The translations under genes were made by a program, and so were the position numbers. This document shows positions 8,332 through 16,778 of a stretch of 64,000 nucleotides of DNA, piece by piece (the first letter of the stretch is position 1; each line of letters begins with the position of its first letter). The notes beneath the pieces were generated by a model. The model saw only the letters and a program-made list of their open reading frames with translations. It was not told where the DNA came from and ran no database searches. Source of the stretch: DASZRZ01 sp963732925 (lineage in GTDB: Bacteria > Acidobacteriota > Terriglobia > Terriglobales > Acidobacteriaceae); the NCBI GenBank assembly GCA_963732925.1, contig CAVTBJ010000008.1, positions 1 to 64,000 on the forward strand. The letters are read 5' to 3'.

Positions 8332-8715
8332 ATGATCAGGAAACAATCCACTTATACCCCGAAACACTCAACACTGCAAGCAAGTCGCCGACGGTCTCGG
8401 CGATCCCCTCAAATCCCCTCCTGCGAGTTATCCCTCAAAATTCTTGACCGTCGCCAGAAAGGCGGGAGGCGTTTAGAAGTTTCCACGCCTCCCGCGATCT
8501 GTATCTTCGAGGCCCTGGCAGGAGAAGCTGTCCGCAGATACCGCGCGCACCTCCAGGCCGTAGCCAGCAACGTTACGGCGGACCGGGTGCGCAGTTTCCG
8601 CGGTCTCCTCCGAGAGCTGCTAGCCTTCGACCGCTGGATGGCGGCCCACCTGGCGCGCTGTGCTGAGTGCCGCCGCCGAGCGCAGAAATGCGCTACTAGG
8701 AAGGTGTCAGCATGA
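8332..8715 (+). CDS. Hypothetical Arg-rich protein, 127 aa
   Basis: ATG 8332 is preceded by GGAG at suitable spacing. The stop overlaps the next start as ATGA (8712-8715), which supports both genes. The C-terminal half is helical with a Cys pair (ARCAECRRRAQKC), possibly metal-binding. Unrecognised. Part of the early or replication operon of the element. Confidence 0.5.
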   Translation: MIRKQSTYTPKHSTLQASRRRSRRSPQIPSCELSLKILDRRQKGGRRLEVSTPPAICIFEALAGEAVRRYRAHLQAVASNVTADRVRSFRGLLRELLAFDRWMAAHLARCAECRRRAQKCATRKVSA

Positions 8716-8988
8716 GCGCCCGCCGCAAGCAAAGGGACGCCATTCTGGCCATACTTGTCGCGGCCCGCGGACAGTGGGTTCCGCTGCCAGAAATCACGAA
8801 GTGTGCGGCACAGTACAACACGCGAATCTTCGAACTTCGGCGGCTCGGCTTCCGCATCCTCAACCGGACCCAGGACGTAGGCGGCGAGCGCCACTCCTGG
8901 TTCAGGTTGGAATTATCGGTACCAGTTTCCGCGCCACAAGCGGCATCGCCCGAGACGCAGGCGCCACTCTTCGGAGAAGGAGCTGCCA

Positions 8989-8996
<8 letters not shown>
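8712..8996 (+). CDS. Small winged-helix-like phage protein, 94 aa
   Basis: The pattern RDAILAILVAARGQWVPLPEI, then RIFELRRLGFRI, resembles the winged-helix proteins found in phage early regions that read 'dILa.L..a.g.wVpl.eI....aqy..RI.eLR..Gf.I'. It overlaps the genes on both sides (4 bp upstream, 8 bp downstream), a tight operon. Its likely role is DNA binding near the replication genes; no specific function is known. Confidence 0.65.
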
Positions 8997-9950
<954 letters not shown>

Positions 9951-9960
9951 GGAGACTCAC

Positions 9961-10747
9961 ATGGGCACTGCGATTACAGAACTTGCGACACCTGAGCAGC
10001 GCGAAGAGACCTGCGTGAAGCACGGACGCTACGCGTCCACTAAAAGCATCTGGCGTATGGGCCTCGACGAAGATTGAGTGGTGGACATCCTGTCCACGTT
10101 GCGAAGCCGACCGTGAGCAGGAACGGGTTCGCAGGGAAGCCGAGCAGTACAAACACGAAACTGCACAGCGGCGGCAATGGGCACGCATTCCCCCGCGGTA
10201 CTTCGGAAAGACTCTTGACGCCTTCGAACCGAAAAATGCGGAACAACGAAATGCCCTGAAGATCGCGCGCGGCTACGTGGAGAACTTCGCCGATAACCTG
10301 GCAGCGGGCCGTTGCATGGTGCTCATGGGAACAGTCGGAACCGGCAAGACCCACTTGGCCTGCGCCATCCTGGAGGCTCTCTCAATGGCAGGGCGCCGCG
10401 TCGAGTACAGAACAGCCGGAGAAGTGATCCGCGAACTCCGAAACTCGTGGCGGCGGGATTCAAACGAAAGCGATGCCGAAGTGCTGGAGAGGCTGGGGAA
10501 GCTGGATCTCCTGGTCATCGATGAGGTCGGCGTCCAGTTCGGAACTGACGGCGAACTGGTGCAATTCACCGAGCTTCTGGATACACGCTACCGGCAGAAC
10601 AGGCCCACGGTGATCGTCAGCAATTGCAATCGGGAGGGTCTGAAGCAGTACTTGGGAGAGCGGGTACTTGATCGGCTGCGCGAGAATGGCGAGTTCCTTG
10701 TGCTTCTGACCGGTCAAAGCCTTCGCGGCACGCGGGACCGGAACTGA
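9961..10747 (+). CDS. DnaC-like helicase loader ATPase (one frameshift near 10075)
   Basis: ATG 9961 has GAGGAG just upstream. The N-terminus shows CVKHGRY and, after a +1 shift at about 10072-10076, WWTSCPRCE: paired cysteines of a zinc-binding loader N-terminus. PPRYFGKTLDAFEP follows, then Walker A GTVGTGKTHLA, Walker B LLVIDEVG and a sensor-like VIVSNCNREGL. Known: DnaC/IstB-type ATPases load replicative helicase or assist transposases; here the initiator gene upstream favours replication. The zero frame stops at 10075-10077, while the family sequence continues in the next frame to 10747, so one base appears to be extra. Confidence 0.75.
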
Positions 10748-10780
10748 GATGGGACGACCGCTCAACCCGAGCGCGAGTGG

Positions 10781-11010
10781 ATGGATTTGCGGGGCCTGAC
10801 CGCCTACGCTGCCGTCTCCGAGAGGACTTTGCGGCAATGGCTGCACCAGGGGACAAATCCGCTGCCGGCGGGAGGGTGGGCACCAAGATTCTGGTGCGGC
10901 GTTCCGAGTTCGATGCGTGGCTGGAAGCTCACCCGCTGGGACCGGCTGGGACGGTTGACGTGGACGGTATCGTGGAACAGATCACATCCGAGGTGCTGGG
11001 AAAGAACTGA
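10781..11010 (+). CDS. Excisionase-like HTH protein (one frameshift)
   Basis: MDLRGLTAYAAVSERTLRQW (HTH) is read from 10781; after a missing base near 10865-10875 (in GGCGGGAGGG) the sequence continues as VGTKILVRRSEFDAWLEAH, the wing of the same HTH_17/excisionase fold. Total about 76 aa. The stop overlaps the integrase start as TGATG (11008-11012), the usual xis-int arrangement. It probably sets recombination direction. Confidence 0.65.
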
Positions 11011-12262
11011 TGGGCGTCAAGATCAGAAGGCGCGGCGGCAAATGGTACGTCTTCGTAAACTTCCAGGGGAGACGGAAGGCGAAGTGCGTCGGCACGCGCG
11101 AAGCCGCGGATAAGGTCCGGCGCCAGCTTGAGGCCCGGCTGGCCCTCGGGAATCTGGGAGTCTTCTGGCGACCAGAGAAAAGCAGAACCGACCTTCAAAG
11201 ATTACGCCGACCGTTGGTTATCGGAGCACGCCCAGATTCAGTGCAAGCCTTCGACTTATCGCAGTTACGAACAATTGCTTCGCCTGCACGTCAGTCCACG
11301 GTTCGGAGCAAGACGGCTTTCCGAAATCACGCGCGAGAGCGTCAAGACGTTCTTGGGTGAACTGTCGCGGACGTCACGCGCAATGGAAGACGACGCTGGA
11401 AAAAGGGTCCCAACATTCTCGCGGAACACCATGCGCCTGATTCTCTGCGCCTGCGCGCCGTCCTGAACTCGGCCATGGAAGACTGCCTCATCGCCAGCAA
11501 CCCCGCCGCCAGGATCGGCAGGTTCGCCAAGAGCGAAAAGCCTGTGCACCAGGCCAGCGCCATGACGCGAGACGAGACGGAGCGGTTCCTTGCAGCCGTT
11601 CGAGAGGTTTGTCCGGAGTGGCATCCGTTCTTCCTACCGCGCCCTCGGGCGGGGCTGCGCAAAGGTGAACTGATCGCGCTTAAGTGGGGAGACATTCAGT
11701 TCGGCGAGAATGACGAAGATCCGAACCGCTTCCTGCTGGTACAGCGGAACTTCTCCTGCGGGCGCTTCACTACGCCGAAGAGCAAAAAGTCACGTCGCGT
11801 TGACCTTTCACGCCAGCTTCGCCGCGAACTCCTCGATTTGCGCGATGGTCGGCCGCCGAACGCTTTCCTCAAAGGGAAGGCGAGCATTGCCGATGAGTTG
11901 GTTTTCCCGTGCAGCGCATGGGACGAGACGGAAAAGGCTTGGCAGCATGGCGGCGGAAGCGAACCCCGAAACCGGATAACATCGCCGTGCGCTACATGCA
12001 ACCGGCGCTGGAGAAGGCAGGGCTTCGTAAATTCCGGTTTCACGACCTGCGCCACACGTTCGGCAGCCTATTGATCCAGGACGGGGCTTCCCTCCCCTAC
12101 GTGAGGGATCAGATGGGGCACAGTTCGATTCAAATCACCGTGGATACCTACGGGCACCTCGTCCCGGGCGCAGACATCGCGTGGGTAGATCGACTGGACT
12201 CGAAACAAGCTGTGTGTTCCGCAACCCAGGCGCAACCAGAACCCGAAGCAGTCAGAAGCTGA
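11010..12262 (+). CDS. Tyrosine recombinase / phage-type integrase (several frameshifts)
   Basis: Reading through about three one-base corrections (near 11175-11185, 11450-11460 and 11965-11975) gives an integrase of about 415 aa. It has an N-terminal arm-binding part, a SAM-like core-binding domain (FKDYADRWLSEH, then LRLHVSPRFGARRL) and a catalytic domain with all landmark residues: GLRKGEL (Arg), HDLRHTF (His-x-x-Arg) and a GH...TYGHL Tyr region (MGHSSIQITVDTYGHL). It ends 26 bp from the 3' end of tRNA-Gln, the expected site of action. Because every catalytic residue survives, error in the sequence is at least as likely as decay. Confidence 0.8.
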
Positions 12263-12287
12263 AAGCTTGGAAGTGATTGAGAAGATT

Positions 12288-12315
12288 TGGCTGCCCCCCA
12301 GGGATTCGAACCCCG
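12288..12315. other. Probable right attachment site (tRNA 3' end and T arm)
   Basis: Inferred from the integrase ending 26 bp away. Known phage-type integrases recombine in the T arm or anticodon region of tRNA genes and restore the 3' end. The partner repeat was not found in this window. Confidence 0.5.
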
Positions 12316-12361
12316 ATATGCTGATCCAGAGTCAGCTGTCCTACCATTGAACGAGGGGGCA
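12288..12361 (-). tRNA. tRNA-Gln(CUG)
   Basis: The minus strand folds as a full cloverleaf. The acceptor is TGCCCCC/GGGGGCA with discriminator G and an encoded CCA. The D arm is GTTC/GGAC, the anticodon stem GCTGA/TCAGC with loop CTCTGGA (anticodon CTG) and the T arm CGGGG-TTCGAAT-CCCTG. The 3' end faces the integrase gene, making it the probable attachment site of the island. Confidence 0.95.
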
Positions 12362-12393
12362 GCAGCCGAAAGGGGCCGGGCGACCCCTGTGTG

Positions 12394-12422
12394 ATTCTAG
12401 ATGCTGGATTTGATGCGGTCAA
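12394..12422 (-). promoter_or_regulatory. Sigma70 promoter of tRNA-Gln
   Basis: On the minus strand TTGACC (12417-12422), a 17-nt spacer and TAGAAT (12394-12399) lie about 33 nt upstream of the mature tRNA 5' end. Confidence 0.7.
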
Positions 12423-12444
12423 ACAAACCGGTGGACGGTCCTGT

Positions 12445-12825
12445 CTAGTACGGCATGACCCCGACTTCCTGCTCGACTTCCGCGGTATCGACCATCGCGA
12501 TCGCGTCCCACGGGCAGCCATCCAGAAACGAGCCCTCCGGCCCTTTGCTCGTACACTTCTTACAGCCGATGCAGAGCAGTGGGTCGACCGAGATGCGCCC
12601 GAAAGGCGGATGGTCCTCATCCGGAACCCAGAACATGCAGTCCTCGATGGGACAATACTCCACGCACGCCGGCGAGCCGGCGCAACCGGTGCAGCACTCC
12701 GTAATCACCGCCAGCTCTTTCGGCTTCTTTTTGCGAGGCGTGGTCAGGCCCTTGGAAATGGGCTCGTGTTTCAGTTCGTCCGGCACCATGCCGGGGGCCT
12801 TGGGTTGAGCCGCAGGAGATGCCAT
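12445..12825 (-). CDS. 4Fe-4S dicluster-type ferredoxin
   Basis: 126 aa. Two cysteine clusters are visible: CCTGCAGSPACVEYCP and CIGCKKC...DGCPW. They are spaced like bacterial-type ferredoxins with an insertion (SKGPEGSFLD) in the second motif. It would carry electrons in the cytosol between oxidoreductases; the partner is unknown. The first about 35 residues are Pro/Lys-rich and not part of the fold. The ATG at 12825 has no Shine-Dalgarno but sits 8 nt after a TATAAT box, suggesting a leaderless mRNA. Confidence 0.9.
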   Translation of the reverse strand: MASPAAQPKAPGMVPDELKHEPISKGLTTPRKKKPKELAVITECCTGCAGSPACVEYCPIEDCMFWVPDEDHPPFGRISVDPLLCIGCKKCTSKGPEGSFLDGCPWDAIAMVDTAEVEQEVGVMPY

Positions 12826-12833
12826 GGCCGGGG

Positions 12834-12839
12834 ATTATA
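12834..12839 (-). promoter_or_regulatory. -10 box placed for leaderless ferredoxin mRNA
   Basis: TATAAT on the minus strand, flanked by GGGG and CCCC, ends 8 nt before the ATG. Transcription would start at or within 2 nt of the start codon. No convincing -35 was seen. Confidence 0.45.
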
Positions 12840-12957
12840 CCCCAGTTTAGGGCATCCCGCAGGAGACTCCTGCTCAAACCCGGCACGCCTCCATGGCTGC
12901 GCCACGAAGGAAAATCCAAGTCGCAGATTCTAAAGCTAAATTCGATACTCAATGCCG

Positions 12958-13251
12958 CTATTTGGCCGCCATATGGGCCCCCAGGGCGGCCTCGATGTCC
13001 GCGGGCGAGAGCTGTTCCCCGTTGTTCAGCCGCTTCAGGAGGGAGTCGATGATATCTTTGGCATCGTCTTTGCCGTAGTTCTTGATGAAGCCGTCGTAGA
13101 AGCTCTCCCCCGCCATGGCGCGGTTGATCTCCCACTCCTTGTTCTGGTCCGTCAGCTCGGTGTAATAGACAACCTGGTACTTCCCGCTGTAGGTGCCTTC
13201 GCGGTAGATCTCAAACATGACCTTGTCGGATTCCATCATCAGTCGGACCAA
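12958..13251 (-). CDS. Conserved hypothetical protein, 97 aa
   Basis: Acidic small protein (FEIYREGTYSGKYQVVYYTEL, then KDIIDSLLKRLNNGE). The Tyr-rich beta part followed by a helical tail suggests a small alpha/beta fold, but no family is recognised. The start may be one of the closely spaced Mets at the N-terminus. It lies downstream of nothing on its strand and about 130 bp before the ferredoxin, so cotranscription with it is possible. Confidence 0.6.
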   Translation of the reverse strand: MVRLMMESDKVMFEIYREGTYSGKYQVVYYTELTDQNKEWEINRAMAGESFYDGFIKNYGKDDAKDIIDSLLKRLNNGEQLSPADIEAALGAHMAAK

Positions 13252-13365
13252 GCCTCACTGCCAGTAGGCAACTCAAGATTTTACATCACCTTGCCGTCTG
13301 GATGGCATCCTGCGCCGGTCGCTGCCGGGTCCGGCGTAAAATGCGAACCTTGCATCCAACCGTGC

Positions 13366-14397
13366 GTGCACGACCTGCTCGGATTCTTCCATCAAGGCCT
13401 GCTAGTCGCGATAATCGCCCATGGGCTGATCGGCGTGACCCTCATCTGGGACAAAATCCTGCTCAAAGAACCCCAGACCAAAAACATGCCCGCATTCATG
13501 TTCTGGCTGGGTGCCATCAGTGTCTTCGGACTGATTCTCTACTTCTTCGGATTCCAGATACCTCCGCTGCACATTGCCGCCCTGGCGCTGGGCACCGGCG
13601 CATTACATCTGGTTGCTGTCTGGGCCTACATGGAAACGTTGCAGTCCGGGGAGGCCTCCGACACCCTCGCCGTCATGGGAGGCTTTTCTCCAGTGGCCAC
13701 TGCCCTGGTCGCCGTGCTCCTGCTCTCCCACCCCCTGGGAAAGGTCAGCTTCGGAGCATTCGCTCTGATGGTGGCCGGCGGCTTTGTCATGTTCTTTTCC
13801 GAGAAGCTCAACCTGAAGAAAATTATTCCTCTTCTCCTGCTTGCCGCCGTGCTGTTCGGGTTCGTCAATGTGCTGCAGAAGATTGCCTACAACGGCGCTG
13901 CGAACTTCGTCTCCGCCTATGTGTTTTTCACCGGGGGCACCTTCCTGGCTTCCATGGCAATGCTGCTTCATCCAAGCTGGCGCCGCCAGATCTTTGCCTC
14001 CTCCGAGGCGGCGAAGCCGCGCAGCCGCTGGATGTATAGCATCAACCGCTTTCTGTCCGGGGTTGGTTCCTTCCTCATCTTCCTTGCCCTCAGCCAAACC
14101 AGTCCCGCACTGGTCGAAGCCATCACCGGGGTGCGGTACGCGGTGGTGTTTCTGCTGGCTTTTCTGTTGAGCAAATTGAAGCCGGAATGGCTGCACGAGC
14201 ACTTTGGCACCCGTGCCCTCCTGGCCAAGACGGCAGGAACAGCACTGATCGTTGCCGGTCTGGCCTGGACCGGATTGCAGGGCGGAAGCCAAACCGGGGG
14301 CGCCGCCAGTGTCCATCCCCCACAGCCGGCATTCACGAAGAGAGCAGAAGCACTCCCAGCGCCACCATGGCCGCGCCTGCCCAGCGCTGCACGCTGA
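13366..14397 (+). CDS. EamA/DMT-superfamily membrane transporter
   Basis: 343 aa from GTG 13366, with about ten hydrophobic segments in two repeated halves, as in EamA drug/metabolite exporters (LVAIIAHGLIGVTLIWDKIL near the N-terminus, AITGVRYAVVFLLAFLLS in the last third). The substrate is not predictable. No clear ribosome site was seen; longer in-frame readings upstream have no transporter features. The final about 35 residues are Pro/Ala-rich and overlap the convergent SMR gene by 65 bp, so the true C-terminus may be shorter. Confidence 0.8.
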   Translation: MHDLLGFFHQGLLVAIIAHGLIGVTLIWDKILLKEPQTKNMPAFMFWLGAISVFGLILYFFGFQIPPLHIAALALGTGALHLVAVWAYMETLQSGEASDTLAVMGGFSPVATALVAVLLLSHPLGKVSFGAFALMVAGGFVMFFSEKLNLKKIIPLLLLAAVLFGFVNVLQKIAYNGAANFVSAYVFFTGGTFLASMAMLLHPSWRRQIFASSEAAKPRSRWMYSINRFLSGVGSFLIFLALSQTSPALVEAITGVRYAVVFLLAFLLSKLKPEWLHEHFGTRALLAKTAGTALIVAGLAWTGLQGGSQTGGAASVHPPQPAFTKRAEALPAPPWPRLPSAAR

Positions 14398-14695
14398 TCT
14401 TCTCTTTCAAGACGTATTTGGCAAGGACCGTCTCCACCAGGTAGCTTGCGGCGGTCGCTGGAACCGCAAAACTGACATTTGCAATCGAAAGCAGCGCCAG
14501 CAGAGCGAAAAAGGCCACTGCCAGCACCCCAACTCCCACCATCACATAAACGTTCCTCAGGACGGCAACTGCAAGGCGGGCATATCCCCGGGCGCTCAGA
14601 TCGTCCACGGCTTTCCCCCGCTTCATTCCTCTGGCGGTCAGAACGTCGCCGATAGCCGTGCAAACTACGATCAGCGCGACCAGCAGGTGCTTCAT
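14333..14695 (-). CDS. SMR/EamA-type 4-TM transporter subunit (second of a pair)
   Basis: 120 aa from ATG 14695 with four hydrophobic helices (MKHLLVALIVVCTAIGDVL at the start, AGAAMVALGVLLLSS at the end). Length and topology fit small multidrug resistance or ArnE/ArnF-like half transporters. Its ATG overlaps the stop of the upstream four-helix gene, so the two are probably made together and may form a heterodimer. The substrate is unknown. Confidence 0.7.
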   Translation of the reverse strand: MKHLLVALIVVCTAIGDVLTARGMKRGKAVDDLSARGYARLAVAVLRNVYVMVGVGVLAVAFFALLALLSIANVSFAVPATAASYLVETVLAKYVLKEKISVQRWAGAAMVALGVLLLSS

Positions 14696-15132
14696 ACGAG
14701 CATGCGCCTCCTGGGATCTGCTTCGGTCGCTCCGTTCGTGGTCCGCGGCGGTGTCCCTCCCACCAGCACCACCCCCATGGAGATCACCAGAATTCCCGCC
14801 CAGCGTGCCATGGAAATCTGCTCCTGGAGAAGGAAATGCCCAACCAGCGCGACCAGGACATAGGCAATCGCGGTAAGGGGCAGTATGTAGCTGAGGTCGG
14901 CCCGGCTCAGCAGGGCCAGCCGTGTGAGCATCCACAGGATAAGAATTGTGGTGCCGGCGAGCACCCATGGATTAAGCAACGCGGGGATATAGTCGAACGG
15001 CGAGAAAGAAAGGGTTGCCCCGATCTGCTGCATTCCTGCGCCCAGCATGGAGTTGCCGGCAACATTGGTCAGCACACAAACTCCCAGTAGGAACCAGGTT
15101 TTGGTGTCGGTGCAACTGGCGCTTCCTTGCAT
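14692..15132 (-). CDS. SMR/EamA-type 4-TM transporter subunit (first of a pair)
   Basis: 146 aa from ATG 15132, four predicted membrane helices (FLLGVCVLTNVAGNSML, WVLAGTTILILWMLTRLAL, YILPLTAIAYVLVALVGHFL, AGILVISMGVVLVGG). The translational overlap with the next gene (14692-14695) and the similar size recall paired ArnE/ArnF flippases or heterodimeric SMR pumps. An Arg-rich 3' tail extends past the last helix. Confidence 0.7.
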   Translation of the reverse strand: MQGSASCTDTKTWFLLGVCVLTNVAGNSMLGAGMQQIGATLSFSPFDYIPALLNPWVLAGTTILILWMLTRLALLSRADLSYILPLTAIAYVLVALVGHFLLQEQISMARWAGILVISMGVVLVGGTPPRTTNGATEADPRRRMLV

Positions 15133-15178
15133 GCGATACGTTGGATGCGCCAAAACCGGAGGCGAGGAAGCCGCCAAA

Positions 15179-15553
15179 TTACTCGCGCGTGAGCGGATAG
15201 CCCTTTTTCCGCCATTCGCGAATGCCGCCGTCCATCGAGATAACATCGGTGTAGCCCATCTTCTGCAGGTTGTCCGCCGCCAGCGCCGAACGAAAGCCCC
15301 CGCCACAGTAAAGAATCATGGGGGTGGAGGTGTCCGGGACCTTCTGCTCCACGTCGCGCTCAATCACGCCCTTGCCCATGTGAACCGCGCCCGGAAGGTG
15401 GTCTTGGGCGTATTCACTTTCTTCCCGCACGTCCAGCAACAGAAATTTGTCACCACGATCGAGCCGTTCCTTCACCTCGTCCGCCGTGGTCTCGCGGACT
15501 CGTGTCTTGGCATCGTCGACGATCTGGAGAAACCGCGGGGAGTGCTTGGCCAT
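15179..15553 (-). CDS. Rhodanese-domain protein
   Basis: 124 aa single rhodanese domain: LLLDVREESEYAQDHLPGAVH, then active-site loop YCGGGFRSA with the sulfur-accepting Cys83, then MDGGIREWRKKGYPL. Known: such proteins transfer sulfane sulfur or handle persulfides. The loop CGGGFRS is six residues long, as expected for sulfur rather than phosphate substrates. It is transcribed as a single gene; the upstream region carries a dispersed intergenic palindrome. Confidence 0.93.
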   Translation of the reverse strand: MAKHSPRFLQIVDDAKTRVRETTADEVKERLDRGDKFLLLDVREESEYAQDHLPGAVHMGKGVIERDVEQKVPDTSTPMILYCGGGFRSALAADNLQKMGYTDVISMDGGIREWRKKGYPLTRE

Positions 15554-15564
15554 GAGGAAGATTT

Positions 15565-15667
15565 AACCACAGAGGACAGGAAGGACACAAAGGTACTACA
15601 AGAAGGCGCGATGGATGTACTCGCGGGCTGTGCTCTTGTTCTTCGTGGACTTCGTGTCCTCGGTTAG
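15565..15667. repeat. Dispersed intergenic repeat (cacaaagg/cctttgtg family), copy 1
   Basis: Left arm 'aaccacagaggacaggaagg' and right arm 'ttcgtgtcctcggtt' form an imperfect inverted pair between the rhodanese and DUF2461 starts. Related copies lie near 16756, 20398-20458 and 41055-41175. Confidence 0.55.
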
Positions 15668-15731
15668 CTTTCGCCGCCAAAAAGCCCGGCCGAAGGCGGC
15701 CGATTGGACCCGCATATTCTAGAATCTTCTC

Positions 15732-16418
15732 ATGGCCACCCAGCCTCGCGCTGCCCGAACGTCCTATTTCACCACCGACCTGTTCCGCTTTCTCGAACGC
15801 CTGAAACACAACAATCGCCGCGAGTGGTTCCTAAAGCATAAGCAGGAATATGAATCTGTGGTGCGCGAGCCCGCATTGGAGTTCATCCGGGATTTTGCAG
15901 ATCCGCTATACGAGATCAGTCCGCACCTGGTGGCCGATCCCCGTCCGCACGGCGGGTCGCTGTTCCGCATCTATCGCGACACCCGGTTTTCTTCCGACAA
16001 GCGTCCCTACAAGACGCACGTGGGGATCAGCTTCGGGCGTCGCAAGAAAGGTGTTCCCTCACCCGTCTTTTACCTCCACCTTGAGCCGGGAGAATGCTTT
16101 GCTGCAGCGGGACTCTGGCATCCGGAGAATGCGACCCTGGTGAAGGTGCGCAGCGCCATCGTGGGCCGCGCCAATGCCTGGCGCGACTTGCGGAGCCAGA
16201 TCGAAATTGAGGGTGACAGCCTGAAGCGCCCGCCTCGCGGCTTCCCTGCCGACCACGAGTTTGCCGACGACTTGAAGCGCAAAGACCTGCTGACTTCGGT
16301 AGCGTTCACCGAGAAACAGGTCTGCAGTCCGAAGTTTCTCGACGACTTCGTGGCAGCCTGCCGCGAGATGGCGCCGCTGGTGGGGTTTTTGAGTGCAGCG
16401 TTAGGGTTGAAGTTTTAG
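15732..16418 (+). CDS. DUF2461 (TIGR02453) family protein
   Basis: 228 aa, full family length. Landmarks: FRFLERLKHNNRREWF near the N-terminus, LFRIYRDTRFSSDKRPYKTH in the middle and SVAFTEKQVCSPKFLDDF near the end, all typical of this widespread bacterial family. Its biochemical role is unknown. Cytosolic; no signal peptide. It stands alone between a rhodanese gene and a 36-aa peptide gene on the opposite strand. Confidence 0.9.
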   Translation: MATQPRAARTSYFTTDLFRFLERLKHNNRREWFLKHKQEYESVVREPALEFIRDFADPLYEISPHLVADPRPHGGSLFRIYRDTRFSSDKRPYKTHVGISFGRRKKGVPSPVFYLHLEPGECFAAAGLWHPENATLVKVRSAIVGRANAWRDLRSQIEIEGDSLKRPPRGFPADHEFADDLKRKDLLTSVAFTEKQVCSPKFLDDFVAACREMAPLVGFLSAALGLKF

Positions 16419-16509
16419 TTGTGGCGAGGGGTCTCCGGAACCTCGCTGGATATCCGCTTACGGAGAGCCTGAGCCTCGCGTCAGTGTAGTCGAATGAGAG
16501 TAGCTGGAA

Positions 16510-16620
16510 TTACAGCAAACGCAAGCATCCACACTGGCATACGTCCCAAACGACTCCAGTGATGCCAGCGACAATTCCAAGAGAATAGATTCCGACAAGA
16601 GTGAAGTGTAGTTTTTTCAT
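16510..16620 (-). CDS. 36-aa small membrane peptide with Cys-rich tail
   Basis: ATG 16620 with GAGGT 6 nt upstream. The sequence starts MKKLHFTLVGIYSLG, continues hydrophobic through IVAGITGVVW and ends with DVCQCGCLRLL. One transmembrane helix or signal-like segment plus three closely spaced cysteines are seen. The ribosome site lies in one arm of a perfect inverted repeat. No family recognised; small membrane proteins, pheromone-like peptides and type I toxins all fit the shape. Coding status is unproven. Confidence 0.45.
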   Translation of the reverse strand: MKKLHFTLVGIYSLGIVAGITGVVWDVCQCGCLRLL

Positions 16621-16626
16621 GACAAC

Positions 16627-16642
16627 ACCTCAATCTTGAGGT
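16627..16642 (-). promoter_or_regulatory. Inverted repeat masking the ribosome site of the 36-aa peptide
   Basis: ACCTCAA-GA-TTGAGGT on the minus strand: a perfect 7-bp dyad whose 3' arm is the Shine-Dalgarno. In RNA it could fold with a 4-nt loop and block translation, or in DNA be an operator. Confidence 0.5.
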
Positions 16643-16710
16643 ATCTGCCTAATCGGACAATCAGGCGACCACCACCTCTTTTTTTGTAGCGTCGGCAATT
16701 GGAGTGGTAC

Positions 16711-16742
16711 CAAAGAAAAGCCCGGCCGAGGACGGCCGGGCT
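16711..16742 (-). terminator. Rho-independent terminator of the activase operon
   Basis: Minus strand AGCCCGGCC / GGCCGGGCT (9 bp, 6-nt loop) followed by TTTTCTTT, 37 bp after the activase stop. Confidence 0.8.
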
Positions 16743-16778
16743 CCAACTTCGGTTCTTCGTGTCCTTGGTAGTTACCTT

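Larger units (their letters stand above)
16419..16778. other. 360-bp gap: small peptide gene, SD hairpin, terminator and repeat copy
   Basis: The interval holds a short minus-strand peptide gene (16510-16620), an inverted repeat over its ribosome site (16627-16642), a terminator (16711-16742) and part of a dispersed repeat (about 16748-16776). Confidence 0.6.

Noticed and set aside
10066..10082. Programmed +1 frameshift of the RF2 type
   Set aside because: GAT to ATT re-pairing is unfavourable and no internal Shine-Dalgarno-like stimulator stands at the right distance; error is simpler. The shared context is reported as a separate finding.
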